A DNA stretch of 64,000 nt from Jannaschia seohaensis. Its GTDB lineage: Bacteria; Pseudomonadota; Alphaproteobacteria; Rhodobacterales; Rhodobacteraceae. Below, piece after piece: positions 38,278 through 49,573 of the stretch. The notes below the pieces were generated by a model, which was given only the letters and a program-made list of their open reading frames with translations, searched no databases and had not been told where the DNA came from. The DNA is taken from the NCBI RefSeq assembly GCF_900116765.1, contig NZ_UETC01000017.1:24883-88882 (forward strand). The letters run 5' to 3'. Position numbers and translations under genes: made by a program. The stretch's first letter is position 1. Each line of letters opens with the position of its first letter.

Positions 38278-38475
38278 TTACAAGGGAAGGATCCGGGCCG
38301 GGCGGCGGCCCAGACCCGGGCGCCCGGCGACCCAGCGCGCGAGGGCCAGACGCATCCGCTCAAGGCGCCGTCGTTTGGCCCGGCGCAGCTGCGCGTCGAA
38401 AAGCGCGCGCTCCTCGGCATAGCCGGTCGGCGGCGGCGCGGGGCTGGGGGGATAGGGCGGCAGCACCAGGATCAT
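38278..38475 (-). CDS. Small basic protein of unknown function
   Basis: The 65-residue product starts MILVLPPYPPSPAPPPTGYA and ends in an arginine-rich helix (LRRAKRRRLERMRLALARW). AAAGGAGAT, a near-perfect ribosome site, lies five bases before ATG 38475, which is the main reason to believe it. It sits 81 bases from the divergent LysR regulator, so it may be a regulated target. No family is recognised; a nucleic-acid or membrane-surface binding peptide is conceivable. Confidence 0.6.
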   Translation of the reverse strand: MILVLPPYPPSPAPPPTGYAEERALFDAQLRRAKRRRLERMRLALARWVAGRPGLGRRPARILPL

Positions 38476-38556
38476 GGCTGATCTCCTTTCGCAGCGGAGC
38501 TTGGCCGCCCATCGTGCGCGTTGCAGCCCGACAGGTCCGCAACTAGCCTTCCACGA

Positions 38557-39378
38557 ATGAAACCCCCCGCCTGGAACGATCTCGCCCTCTTCGCCGCCGT
38601 GGCCCGTGCGGGCACGCTGGCGGGCGCGGCGCGCGAGACCGGCGCCTCCATCCCGACGCTCTCGCGCCGCATGACCGCGCTGGAGGAGGAGATCGGCCGT
38701 AGGCTGTTCCGGCACGGAGCCGACGGCTATGCGCTGACCGAGGACGGGCGGGAGCTGGCCCTGCGTTGCGAGGACATGGTCCGCGCCGCCGCCGCCATCG
38801 AAACCTGGCGCGCGGTCGGCCCGCGCCGGGTTCGCATCTCTTGCGGGACATGGACGGCACAGGCGCTGGCCGGCGGCCTGCGCGATTGGTGGAGTCCGGA
38901 CGCCGCCTGGGTGCCCGAACTCGTCCGCGCCGAGCGCAGGCTCGACATCGCGCGCCGCGAGGCCGATATCGGCATCCGCAACCGCCGCCCCGAAGAGCCG
39001 TGGCTGGCGGGCCGGCGCACCCGCACCGTCACATATGCCGCCTACGGCACGGCGCCCGGCTGGATCGCGGTGGCGGTCGACACGCCCTCGGCACGCTGGC
39101 AGGCGCGCATGCACGGAGCGGAGACCGTGACCACCGCCTCCGACCCGCAGATCGCGCTGCGGCTGGCCGAGGCGGGGATGGGACGCGTCGTTCTTCCGAC
39201 CTTCGTGGGCGACCGGCTGGACCTGCCCCGCTCGGGCCCTGTGATCGAGGCGCTGACCTCCGAGGAATGGCTCGTCGCCCACCAGGACGCCCGTCACGCC
39301 CCGGGCATCCGCGATGCGCTCGACGCGCTGGCCGCGCATCTGACACGCGGCGCGCGACCGCAGACCGAAGGGCGATAG
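38557..39378 (+). CDS. LysR family transcriptional regulator
   Basis: The 273-residue protein has the N-terminal winged helix of LysR regulators (WNDLALFAAVARAGTLAGAA, IPTLSRRMTALEEEIGRRLF) in residues 5-60 and a reduced effector domain (RRLDIARREADIGIRNRRPE, ALRLAEAGMGRVVLPTFVGD). It is about 25 residues shorter than average, which still fits the family. The inducer is unknown. It is divergent from the small basic ORF and 33 bases upstream of a drug-exporter-like MFS gene; either could be its target. ATG 38557 was preferred because the LysR fold begins there. Confidence 0.9.
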   Translation: MKPPAWNDLALFAAVARAGTLAGAARETGASIPTLSRRMTALEEEIGRRLFRHGADGYALTEDGRELALRCEDMVRAAAAIETWRAVGPRRVRISCGTWTAQALAGGLRDWWSPDAAWVPELVRAERRLDIARREADIGIRNRRPEEPWLAGRRTRTVTYAAYGTAPGWIAVAVDTPSARWQARMHGAETVTTASDPQIALRLAEAGMGRVVLPTFVGDRLDLPRSGPVIEALTSEEWLVAHQDARHAPGIRDALDALAAHLTRGARPQTEGR

Positions 39379-39411
39379 CTCCCGCCAAAGGGTGGTGCTA
39401 GATCAGCACCG

Positions 39412-40623
39412 ATGTCCAGTCCCGCCTCTCACCGGCCAGCCGGCCCGCCCTTGATCCTGCTGGTGGCGCTGGCGGTGGGGTCGATCCTGACGCTCAACGT
39501 CGTGTTGCCCTCCCTGGGAAATCTCGCCGCCGCCTTCGACCTGGGCTTCGGCACGGCGAGCCTGGTGATCTCCGCCTACATCCTGACAACGGCGGTCCTG
39601 CAGCTGATCGTCGGCCCGCTCTCGGACATTTGGGGGCGACGGCCGATGATCTTGGGCTCGCTCGCCGTGTTCGTCCTGGCCTCGCTGGGCTGCGCCCTGG
39701 CCACCGATTTCGTGGTCTTCATGGCCTTCCGGATCCTGCAAGCCGCGGTCATCACCGCCAATGTCCTATCCCGCGCCATCATCCGCGACACCTCTCCGCC
39801 CGAGGAGGCCGCCGCGCGGCTGGGCACGATGGGTATGGCCTTCGCCCTGGGCCCGATGCTGGCGCCGATGATCGGCGGCGTGCTGGACTCGGTCTTGGGC
39901 TGGCGGGCGAATTTCTGGGCCTTCACCCTTCTTGGCGTGGTCCTGCTGATCTGGAGCGCGCGGGCCCTGCCCGAGACGGCCCCGCTGCAGGGCGGAGGCG
40001 TCCTGGCGCAGATCCGAGCCTACCCGTCGCTGCTGCGCGATGGAACCTTCTGGTCCTACACGTTCTGCATGGGGCTTTCGGTCGGGGTCTTCTTCGCCTT
40101 CCTGACAGCGGCCGCCGCCCTGGGCACCGAGGTCTGGGGCATGTCGGAGGCGGTGCTGGGCCTCTGCCTCGGCGCGCCGCCACTGGGGTTTCTGCTCGGC
40201 AACTTCCTGACGACACGGCTGAGCCGGCGGATGCCCGGGGCGCGCCTGATCCTTGGGGGCCGCCTCGTCACCCTGCTCGGGATGGTCGGCGCCGCCACGA
40301 CCTGGGCGCTGGGGGTGGCGGGGCCGGTCGCCTTCTTCGTCTGGATGCCGCTGGTGGGCGTCGGCAACGGCCTGACCTTCCCGTCGGCGACGGTGGGGGC
40401 GATGGCGGTTCCGGCCCGGCTGACCGGTGCGGCGGCGGGGCTCTCGGGGGCGATGGTGCTCGGCGTGGCGGCGGCGACCACGGCGACGACGGGCGCGGTC
40501 CTGGGCCACCCGCCCAGCCCGGGGCTCGCGCTGGCGCTGCTGGGCGGGCTGGCGCTGGCGGCGCTGCTGGCCGGGCTGCCGGCGGTGCGGCGGGACTGGG
40601 ACGGGATCGTGCGGGCCTCTTGA
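39412..40623 (+). CDS. MFS drug-exporter-like transporter (Bcr/CflA type)
   Basis: The 403-residue inner-membrane protein has twelve predicted segments. It carries the motif A signature GPLSDIWGRRPMILG between helices 2 and 3 and the Bcr/CflA-type RILQAAVITANVLSRAIIRD and ALGPMLAPMIGGVLDSVLGW. It presumably exports a small hydrophobic compound by proton antiport. It follows the LysR gene by 33 bases in the same direction, suggesting regulator-transporter cotranscription. The specificity is unknown. Confidence 0.9.
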   Translation: MSSPASHRPAGPPLILLVALAVGSILTLNVVLPSLGNLAAAFDLGFGTASLVISAYILTTAVLQLIVGPLSDIWGRRPMILGSLAVFVLASLGCALATDFVVFMAFRILQAAVITANVLSRAIIRDTSPPEEAAARLGTMGMAFALGPMLAPMIGGVLDSVLGWRANFWAFTLLGVVLLIWSARALPETAPLQGGGVLAQIRAYPSLLRDGTFWSYTFCMGLSVGVFFAFLTAAAALGTEVWGMSEAVLGLCLGAPPLGFLLGNFLTTRLSRRMPGARLILGGRLVTLLGMVGAATTWALGVAGPVAFFVWMPLVGVGNGLTFPSATVGAMAVPARLTGAAAGLSGAMVLGVAAATTATTGAVLGHPPSPGLALALLGGLALAALLAGLPAVRRDWDGIVRAS

Positions 40624-40677
40624 GGCGTCGCCGTCAAGGTCTTACGTTACTGTCAGACCGTTCAAAGGACCTGTCCC

Positions 40678-41046
40678 ATGTTCGCCATTCCCGGCCAGCC
40701 CCCCGTCACCGTGACCGATGCCGCCGCCGCGCAGATCGCCCGGCTGATGGCCAAGCAGGACGCCGCGGGCCTCCGCATCGGCGTCAAGAAGGGCGGCTGC
40801 GCGGGCATGGAATACACCATGGATTACGTCCCCGAGGTGGAGCCGAACGACGAGGTGGTCGAGGTCGCCGGCGGCGCCCGGGTCATCATCGCCCCCATGG
40901 CGCAGATGTTCCTGTTCGGGACCGAGATCGATTACGAGACCTCGCTGCTCGAGTCGGGCTTCAAATTCCGCAACCCCAACGTGGTCGATGCCTGCGGCTG
41001 CGGCGAGTCGATCAAGTTCGACGAGAAGCTGGGCACGGCTTCCTGA
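40678..41046 (+). CDS. sufA: A-type Fe-S cluster carrier (HesB/IscA/SufA family)
   Basis: The 122-residue protein has the three ligand cysteines of A-type carriers: Cys41 in KKGGCAGMEY and Cys106/Cys108 in DACGCGES. AAAGGA lies eight bases before ATG. It delivers or holds [2Fe-2S]/[4Fe-4S] clusters for target apoproteins. In many relatives this gene directly follows the DUF59 gene sufT; here a LysR/MFS unit, a small ORF and a broken GDPD gene lie between. SufA, IscA and ErpA cannot be separated by sequence alone. Confidence 0.92.
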   Translation: MFAIPGQPPVTVTDAAAAQIARLMAKQDAAGLRIGVKKGGCAGMEYTMDYVPEVEPNDEVVEVAGGARVIIAPMAQMFLFGTEIDYETSLLESGFKFRNPNVVDACGCGESIKFDEKLGTAS

Positions 41047-41160
41047 TCATCTGCTGACGGGCGTGATGCCCGGTCAGAGGCCTCGGACGCACGCCGGGGC
41101 CTTTTCGTTTCAACTCGATCCCCGGTCGCGCTAGACCCTCCCGCAAACAGGAGGGATCCC

Positions 41161-41883
41161 ATGCCGCAGAAATACGCCGCCGGAAATTGGAAGATGAACG
41201 GTCTGGTCACCGACCTGACCGAGGTGCTGGAGATCGACAAGGGCGTGGCCGATCTGGCCTGCCAGACGGTGATCTGCCTGCCCGCGACGCTGATCTACGC
41301 CGCCGATGGAGACCCCCGCCAGACCGTCGAGATCGGCGGGCAATACTGCCACCCCGCCGCCTCCGGCGCCCATACCGGCGATATCTCCGCCGAGATGCTG
41401 GCCGAGGCGGGCGCCTCCTACGTCATCACCGGCCATTCGGAGCGCCGCACCGATCACGGCGAGACCGACGCGGATGTGCGCGCCCAGACCGAGGCGGCCT
41501 GGCGCGCCGGGCTGGTCGCGATCCTCTGCATCGGCGAGACGCTGGACCAGCGCGAGGCGGGCGAGACGCTCTCGGTGCTGATGTCCCAGATCGACGGATC
41601 GCTGCCCGAGGGCGCGACCGCCGAGAATACGATCCTGGCCTATGAGCCCGTCTGGGCGATCGGCACCGGCAAGGTCGCCACGCCCGATCAGGTGGCCGAG
41701 GTCCACGACGCGCTGCGCGAGAAGCTCGGCCCGGAGATGTCGCTGCTCTATGGCGGGTCGGTCAAGGCGGCGAACGCGGCCGAGCTCTTCGCGCTGACGA
41801 ATGTGGACGGCGCGCTGGTCGGCGGGGCCTCGCTCAAGGCCGCCGATTTCGTGCCCATCGCAAAGGCCCTGTCGGAATCCTGA
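41161..41883 (+). CDS. tpiA: Triose-phosphate isomerase
   Basis: Interconverts dihydroxyacetone phosphate and glyceraldehyde 3-phosphate. The 240-residue protein has NWKMN with catalytic Lys11, TGHSERR with catalytic His, the [11 protein letters not shown] loop with catalytic Glu, and [22 protein letters not shown] at the phosphate site. AGGAGGG lies four bases before ATG. It is followed by a double hairpin and appears monocistronic. Confidence 0.97.
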   Translation: MPQKYAAGNWKMNGLVTDLTEVLEIDKGVADLACQTVICLPATLIYAADGDPRQTVEIGGQYCHPAASGAHTGDISAEMLAEAGASYVITGHSERRTDHGETDADVRAQTEAAWRAGLVAILCIGETLDQREAGETLSVLMSQIDGSLPEGATAENTILAYEPVWAIGTGKVATPDQVAEVHDALREKLGPEMSLLYGGSVKAANAAELFALTNVDGALVGGASLKAADFVPIAKALSES

Positions 41884-41886
41884 TAA

Positions 41887-41940
41887 GGGCGGCGGGGTCA
41901 ACCCCGCCCTACCTCCCGTAGGGCGGGGATTTCCCCGCCC
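41887..41940 (+). terminator. Tandem hairpins after tpiA
   Basis: GGCGGGGT-CA-ACCCCGCC (41891-41908) is followed by GGGCGGGGA-TT-TCCCCGCCC (41921-41940), the second preceded by GTA. They start right after the tpiA stop. The sequence resembles the palindrome next to uvrA (44822-44847), so it may be a repeated terminator-like element. Confidence 0.55.
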
Positions 41941-42244
41941 CTCCCCCATGCTGGCGCGGCCAGAGCCAAACACGCGGCGGCCCCGCCGCCCGCCGCTGCC
42001 CTTTCAAGCGTCGCAACCGGCGCCCGAGCTGCCCGCCACTCGGACAGTCCGCTGAATCAAAGATCCTTTGCGGCCTCAACCTGCCCGCGCCGGACAGCAT
42101 CGACCCGGACCGAGCTTGGTGAATCAGCCCCGAAGCCGCAGCCGACGCCCCGACAGGATCCTGGCGGTATTCCCGCCGCCGGTCCAAGACCAGCCGCGTC
42201 ACGGCGCCTTGACGCCTCGCCTCCGGCGCGTCACGCCCCACTCC

Positions 42245-43402
42245 ATGCGCCGCCTGTCTCAATCCCCGACCGACCCCGCCTTCGTCCAGGACCCGTATCC
42301 GTTCTACGACCGCCTCCGCGCCGCCGGCCCTCTGGTCTGGTGGGACGAATACGACATGCCCGTCGCCGCCTCCCATGCCGTCGTCTCGGCCCTGCTTCGC
42401 GACCGCCGCCTCGGACGAGAGGATCCGAACCCGCCCCCGCGTCCAGCCCACCAAGCCGGGTTCTGGGGAGTGGAGGATCACTCCATGCTGGAGCTGGAGC
42501 CACCGCGCCACACCCGCCTGCGCGCCTCGGTCCTCCGCGCCTTCACCTCCCGCCGCGTCGCGGCGCTGGCGCCCGGAATCGAAGCGCTCTCCAATGAGCT
42601 GGTCGACGCCTTCCCCGACGGTCCCTTCGATCTGCTCGACGCCTTCGCACGCCCCCTGCCCGTCCGCGTCATCGCCCAGCTTCTCGGCGTGCCCGAGCGG
42701 GACGCGCCGCGCCTGCTGGCCTGGTCCAACGCGATGGTCGGCATGTATCAGGCGGGCCGCGATCACGCAGCGGAGGTCGCCGCCGCAGACGCCGCGACGG
42801 CCTTCACCGCCTACCTGGAGCACGTCTTCACCGACGCGCCGGACGGGCTGATCGCCGACCTGCTCCGCGTCGAGGCCGAGGGCGGATTGACCCGTGCCGA
42901 GCTGACGACGACCTGCATCCTTTTGCTGAACGCCGGCCACGAGGCGACCGTGCATACGCTGGGCAACGGCGTCGCGGGTTTGGTGGCGGCCGGGCTCTGG
43001 GGCCGGACGGTCGATGACGCGCTGGTGGAGGAGGTGCTGCGCCACGACCCGCCCCTGCATCTCTTCACCCGCTACGCGCAGCAGGACGTGGAGATCCACG
43101 GCCATCTGCTGAAACGCGGGGAACGGGTCGGCCTGCTGCTGGGCGCGGCCAATCGCGACCCGGTGCCTTACCCGGAGCCCGCCCGCTTCGACCCCACGCG
43201 ATTTCCCGATGCGCCGGCCGCCACGAGCTTCGGCGCGGGGCTCCATTTCTGCCTCGGCGCGCCGCTGGCCCGGCTGGAGCTGCGCATAGGGCTGGGCGCC
43301 CTGGCATCGCGCTGCCCGGGCCTGCGCCTGGCCGAGCCGCCACGATACGCGGACATCTACCACTTCCATGGCTTGGCGAAGCTGAGCGTGACCCGCGACT
43401 GA
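42245..43402 (+). CDS. Cytochrome P450
   Basis: The 385-residue soluble bacterial P450 has the I-helix oxygen motif LLLNAGHEATVHTLGNG, the K-helix ExxR in VEEVLRHDPP, and the heme signature FGAGLHFCLGAPLARLE with thiolate Cys336. It carries out a monooxygenase reaction on an unknown substrate. No ferredoxin or reductase gene is nearby, so electrons must come from elsewhere. The start at ATG 42245 gives a normal N-terminus (DPAFVQDPYPFYDRLRAAGP), although no ribosome site is visible; the longer frame from 42068 has no P450 character upstream. Confidence 0.95.
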   Translation: MRRLSQSPTDPAFVQDPYPFYDRLRAAGPLVWWDEYDMPVAASHAVVSALLRDRRLGREDPNPPPRPAHQAGFWGVEDHSMLELEPPRHTRLRASVLRAFTSRRVAALAPGIEALSNELVDAFPDGPFDLLDAFARPLPVRVIAQLLGVPERDAPRLLAWSNAMVGMYQAGRDHAAEVAAADAATAFTAYLEHVFTDAPDGLIADLLRVEAEGGLTRAELTTTCILLLNAGHEATVHTLGNGVAGLVAAGLWGRTVDDALVEEVLRHDPPLHLFTRYAQQDVEIHGHLLKRGERVGLLLGAANRDPVPYPEPARFDPTRFPDAPAATSFGAGLHFCLGAPLARLELRIGLGALASRCPGLRLAEPPRYADIYHFHGLAKLSVTRD

Positions 43403-44510
43403 ACAGCACGACAGTTGCGTCTTGGAGAGACTGAAAGACTGCCATGCGCCCGTCGATCGCCGCCTAACGCGCCCGGCCCACCCTGACGCAAGAGACGGGA
43501 AGTTCGCCCAACGTCGCGGCCGACAGCCCCTGTTGCATCGCCGAAGTGGGGTCGTTGCCTAAGCCCACGCCATCGAGAACGTCCTGATTGGGATCATTCC
43601 CCTGGACACCCCCGACCGGGACGAGAGAGCATCCGAGCCGTTCGGAGACCCGGTGCCCGGCTGGGTCTTCGCCCCATGGGTCATCGGCGGCGATGGTATC
43701 TTATGGCGGATCTGCGGCGGTGTAGATGGATGCTCGCCATCGCGTCGCGCGGCTTGCTGAAGAGGGCATCAGCGGCCGCGCCGCAGCAGATCAACCGATG
43801 ATCCGGGCCTCGGCCGGCCCGCGGGGGGGGCGAGAAGACATCACCTGCAAAGAAACGGACTGCGACCGAGAGGATGACGCTGCCGGAGTTGGCGCAGGCT
43901 CCGGAAGGTGCCACGGGCGTCGCGGCCGTGCCCGCCGCCCTCGGCCGGGCGCGGCGACGATGGGGCTTCAGGGGCGAAGAGACCCGCCAACCGCCCCCGC
44001 CCCCGGCCCCCCATCGGCCCCGGATCCAGCGCCGCCCGCGCCAAGCATCGGACGAGGACATGGAGCCGCGGCGACCCGCGAAGGTCCCGGCACGGCTTTC
44101 ATGGGCCAAGGTCAGCATCCGGCGCGTCAGATTGCGGGCGGGGGCCCATCGTCTGGTCATTGAGGACAGCGAGACGTGCGCGCGCCACCGGTTCGCGGAT
44201 CCTGCAGGTCACCGTGAAGACCGACCCGACCCGCGCCCGGGGTCGGGTACCGGTGCCTCTTCCTTCCCGCTGACAGCCCGAATTCCCCCAACGATATGCT
44301 CGTGGCCAAGCCCAAGGCTCCCCTGCGAAAGATCGGCGCAAGCCCCCGCGAAAGCCGCCCTAAAGCCATCGGAACCCTTTGTCCGAAGATGCGAGGCCCG
44401 CGTACCCTATCGGCGCCGTCCGGCTTATCCGCGCGAAGGAAGGCGCGCGATCTTGCACCGCAGCGCCCCCTGTTCGACCCTGACGCATCCCCAGTTGGAG
44501 ACCGACCGTG
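43403..44510. other. 1.1-kb stretch of degenerate sequence
   Basis: No frame has a good start, consistent codon bias and a recognisable product. Minus-strand 43450-43680 reads protein-like in one frame (GNDPNQDVLDGVGLGNDPTS, stop near 43463), and 44251-44379 contains repeat copy 2. I think this is a graveyard of old gene fragments. Confidence 0.45.
44251..44379 (+). other. Degenerate sequence, repeat copy 2 (matches 7097-7213)
   Basis: Plus-strand translation runs from YRCLFLPADS through AKPKAPLRKIGASPRESRP to KAIGTL and is clearly related to the minus-strand copy at 7097-7213, which has a stop codon inside. The open frame here continues to about 44510 but becomes low-complexity. The parental family is not recognised. 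Confidence 0.45.
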
Positions 44511-44816
44511 ATGACCCGCTTCCTCCTTGCCATGCTTCTGCTCCTCGCCCCGCCCGCCCTGGCGCAGGGCAATGGTGGTTGCCCGCCCGGCCTCGCCAAG
44601 AAGAGCCCGGCCTGCGTGCCGCCCGGACAGGCGAAGAAGGCGGGCTATGCCGTGGGCGACCGCTACGAGGGAGCCTGGGACACCGTTCGACGGGATCGCT
44701 ACGGCCTGCCGCCGCTGGCCGAAGGCGAGGCCTATGTCCGGGTCGGAGACCGCATCCTGCGGCTCGACCGGGAGGAGCGGATCATCCTCGACGTCGTGCA
44801 GCTGATGCTGGAGTGA
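44511..44816 (+). CDS. Small exported protein
   Basis: The 101-residue product has a signal peptide (MTRFLLAMLLLLAPPALAQ, cleavage after ALA) and a mature part with a repeated Pro/Gly/Lys pattern (CPPGLAKKSPACVPPGQAKK) and a C-terminal strand-like segment (YVRVGDRILRLDREERIILD). Two cysteines may form a disulfide in the periplasm. GGAG is close upstream; GTG 44508 is an alternative start one codon earlier. It converges on uvrA. Similar small proteins next to uvrA occur in relatives, but no function is known to me. Confidence 0.75.
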   Translation: MTRFLLAMLLLLAPPALAQGNGGCPPGLAKKSPACVPPGQAKKAGYAVGDRYEGAWDTVRRDRYGLPPLAEGEAYVRVGDRILRLDREERIILDVVQLMLE

Positions 44817-44821
44817 GTGGC

Positions 44822-44847
44822 GTAGGGCGGGGTTAACCCCGCCCTAC
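44822..44847. terminator. Bidirectional terminator palindrome between the exported protein and uvrA
   Basis: A 26-base perfect palindrome with 13-bp arms (GTAGGGCGGGGTT and its complement) fills the gap between the two convergent stop codons. Related hairpins follow tpiA at 41887-41940. Confidence 0.6.
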
Positions 44848-47721
<2,874 letters not shown>

Positions 47722-48101
47722 GCTCTGCCCCCGATGATCCCAAGGTCTGTTACGTAGGAAACCCGCGCCCGGAGGCAATCCGTCCCACCTGATTCCCCTC
47801 AGGAACAATTGTGGAACGCTTAGCACCGTCGCAGGCTGGGGACCAGCCGCTCGACCCGGCGCAGGCGCCCTCGGTTCGCGGAGGCGGCGGGGGTATGGCC
47901 GCCGCCCCCGCGCTCTTCGCCACGGATCAGCCGCTTATCGCCGATTGCAGCCGGTCCGGAGGATGATCCGGCGGGGCAGCTCGGGACGACCGACCACCGG
48001 CCGGGACTCCCCGCCCAAAGCCCCCCGCGTGCAGGATCTGCGACATGGTGCCTCGGGCCTTTGCGGCACCGGCGCGACGGCTCGGCCCCGGCCGGCACGG
48101 A
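47722..48101. other. Gene-free stretch between uvrA and an MFS gene
   Basis: 380 bases holding the uvrA promoter (minus strand) and the 3' end of the MFS transcript. AGGAACAATTGTGGAACG around 47801-47818 is notably less G/C-rich and could belong to a promoter or LexA-type site, but it does not fit a consensus I can defend. Confidence 0.4.
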
Positions 48102-49259
48102 TCACCCTCCCGCGACGAGATCCCCCGGAGGCGGGCGCATGCGATGGGCCCGCCCCCCGGCCCAAATCGCCAGAGCGCCGCCCAAGCAGGCCGCCGCGAC
48201 GAAGAGGACGAGCAACGGACCCGCCCCCGCCCCGACCCAGACCCAAGCCAGCACCGGCGTCCCGGTGACTGTTCCCAGGTTGCCCAGCTGCGCGATGGCG
48301 CCCGTCGCGCGCACCCGCCCCCCCTCGGTCGCGTTCCAGGCCGGAATCGCGGCGAAACTCGCCCCCGGCACCAGGCCCATCGCCGCGAAGGACAGCTCCA
48401 CCCCGCCGGGCAGCCCGGCCAGCGCCAGCGCCGCGCCCAGCGCCGTGCCGCCATAGCCCAGCAAAGCCACATGATGCGGCGCGATCCGGCGGCAGAGCGC
48501 GCCCCCCGCCAGGGTCGAGGCCAGCGTCACCAGCGGCAGAACCGTCGCCAGACCCGGCCGCCCGAGCGCGTCCGGCAGCAAGGCCACCCCGGCCACGAAG
48601 AGAAACGTGTAGCAGAAAAAGCCCAAGCCCGGCGCCATGGCCCGGATCGAGCCATAGATCTCGCGATGTACCGTCACCGGGTTTAGCCGGAGCGGCGACA
48701 CCGGCCCCCGCGGCACTCGGCGCCAGAGCGCCACGGCGAGCAGAAGCAGGAGTGCTCCGTGCCCCGCGAAGAGCATGGGCAGTCCCCCGGCCGCGAGGAC
48801 CGAGGGGAAAAGCTGCGCCGAAATCACCAGCGACGCGCCGAAGAAGACCGCCCAAAGCCCCATCACGAGCGGCCGGTCCCGGTCGCTGGCCGCCGCCGCC
48901 ATCAGCGGTGGCCCGCCCACGACCAGCCCCAGATGCGCCAGCCCCTCGACGGCCCGGCTGACAGCGAAGGCGCCGAAGCCCGGCATCGCGGCCTGGAGCA
49001 GCGACATCGCGCCTCCGAGCACGAGCCCCCCCAGAAACACGCGGCCCGCCCCCAAGCTGGCCGATATGCCCCCGGCCATCGGCCCCAGCACAAGGCCCAT
49101 CACACCGACCATCGACACGAGAAAGGCCACCCCGGTCACCGGCCGCCCGAAGGCGTCGGCGACCTCGGGCAGGGTCAGCGCGATCTTGCCGAACTGTGCA
49201 GCCGCCAGCAGGCCGCCCAGGAAGACGAGGCCGACGAGGTTCCAGGAGGTGCGTTCCAT
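48102..49259 (-). CDS. MFS transporter
   Basis: A 385-residue inner-membrane protein with about twelve hydrophobic segments; GLVFLGGLLAAAQFGKIALT opens it and VLGPMAGGISASLGAGRVFL resembles the motif A loop. The specificity is unknown. ATG 49259 is preceded by GGGGGA; ATG 49271 would add four residues. Long alternative frames across this gene are base-composition shadows. It is on the minus strand, downstream of lpdA and separated from it by a repeat-rich gap. Confidence 0.82.
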   Translation of the reverse strand: MERTSWNLVGLVFLGGLLAAAQFGKIALTLPEVADAFGRPVTGVAFLVSMVGVMGLVLGPMAGGISASLGAGRVFLGGLVLGGAMSLLQAAMPGFGAFAVSRAVEGLAHLGLVVGGPPLMAAAASDRDRPLVMGLWAVFFGASLVISAQLFPSVLAAGGLPMLFAGHGALLLLLAVALWRRVPRGPVSPLRLNPVTVHREIYGSIRAMAPGLGFFCYTFLFVAGVALLPDALGRPGLATVLPLVTLASTLAGGALCRRIAPHHVALLGYGGTALGAALALAGLPGGVELSFAAMGLVPGASFAAIPAWNATEGGRVRATGAIAQLGNLGTVTGTPVLAWVWVGAGAGPLLVLFVAAACLGGALAIWAGGRAHRMRPPPGDLVAGG

Positions 49260-49392
49260 GCGATCCCCCATGACAGGCATTGCCCCGTTTGGCGACCGGC
49301 AGGGGGGCGCAGGCATCAAGCAGATGGCGCACCGAGAAACGCAGGCATATCCGACTGACGGCATCGCCCGGCAGGACCGTGCGCCTCCGGCG

Positions 49393-49415
49393 GGGATATT
49401 TTTACAGGGAAGAAG
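49393..49415 (+). repeat. GGGATATTT + CAGGGAAGAAG element, copy C
   Basis: GGGATATTT (49393-49401), TTA, then CAGGGAAGAAG (49405-49415). It matches copies A and B box for box, but here the hairpin is about 120 bases away and belongs to the convergent side of lpdA. Confidence 0.6.
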
Positions 49416-49537
49416 GCAAGGTGGGATCCGGTCCAGCCCGTCGCGCCTGCCCGCATCACGGGTTTACAAATACTCACGGCGCCCCGGACCCGGCGCGCGT
49501 GCCGGTCCTTCGTGGCGCAGCCCGTCGAGGCGGGGGT

Positions 49538-49555
49538 CCGGGGGGCGTCCCCCGG
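49538..49555 (-). terminator. Hairpin downstream of lpdA
   Basis: CCGGGGG (49538-49544) pairs with CCCCCGG (49549-49555) around a four-base loop, 19 bases after the lpdA stop codon on the minus strand. No T-run is visible. Confidence 0.45.
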
Positions 49556-49573
49556 CCCCTCCGCCGGGCGCGA

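Noticed and set aside
47935..49332. A 465-codon alternative frame across the MFS gene
   Set aside because: Gly/Arg/Ala-rich with no hydrophobic segments; the overlapping frame has the membrane helices expected of an MFS protein.
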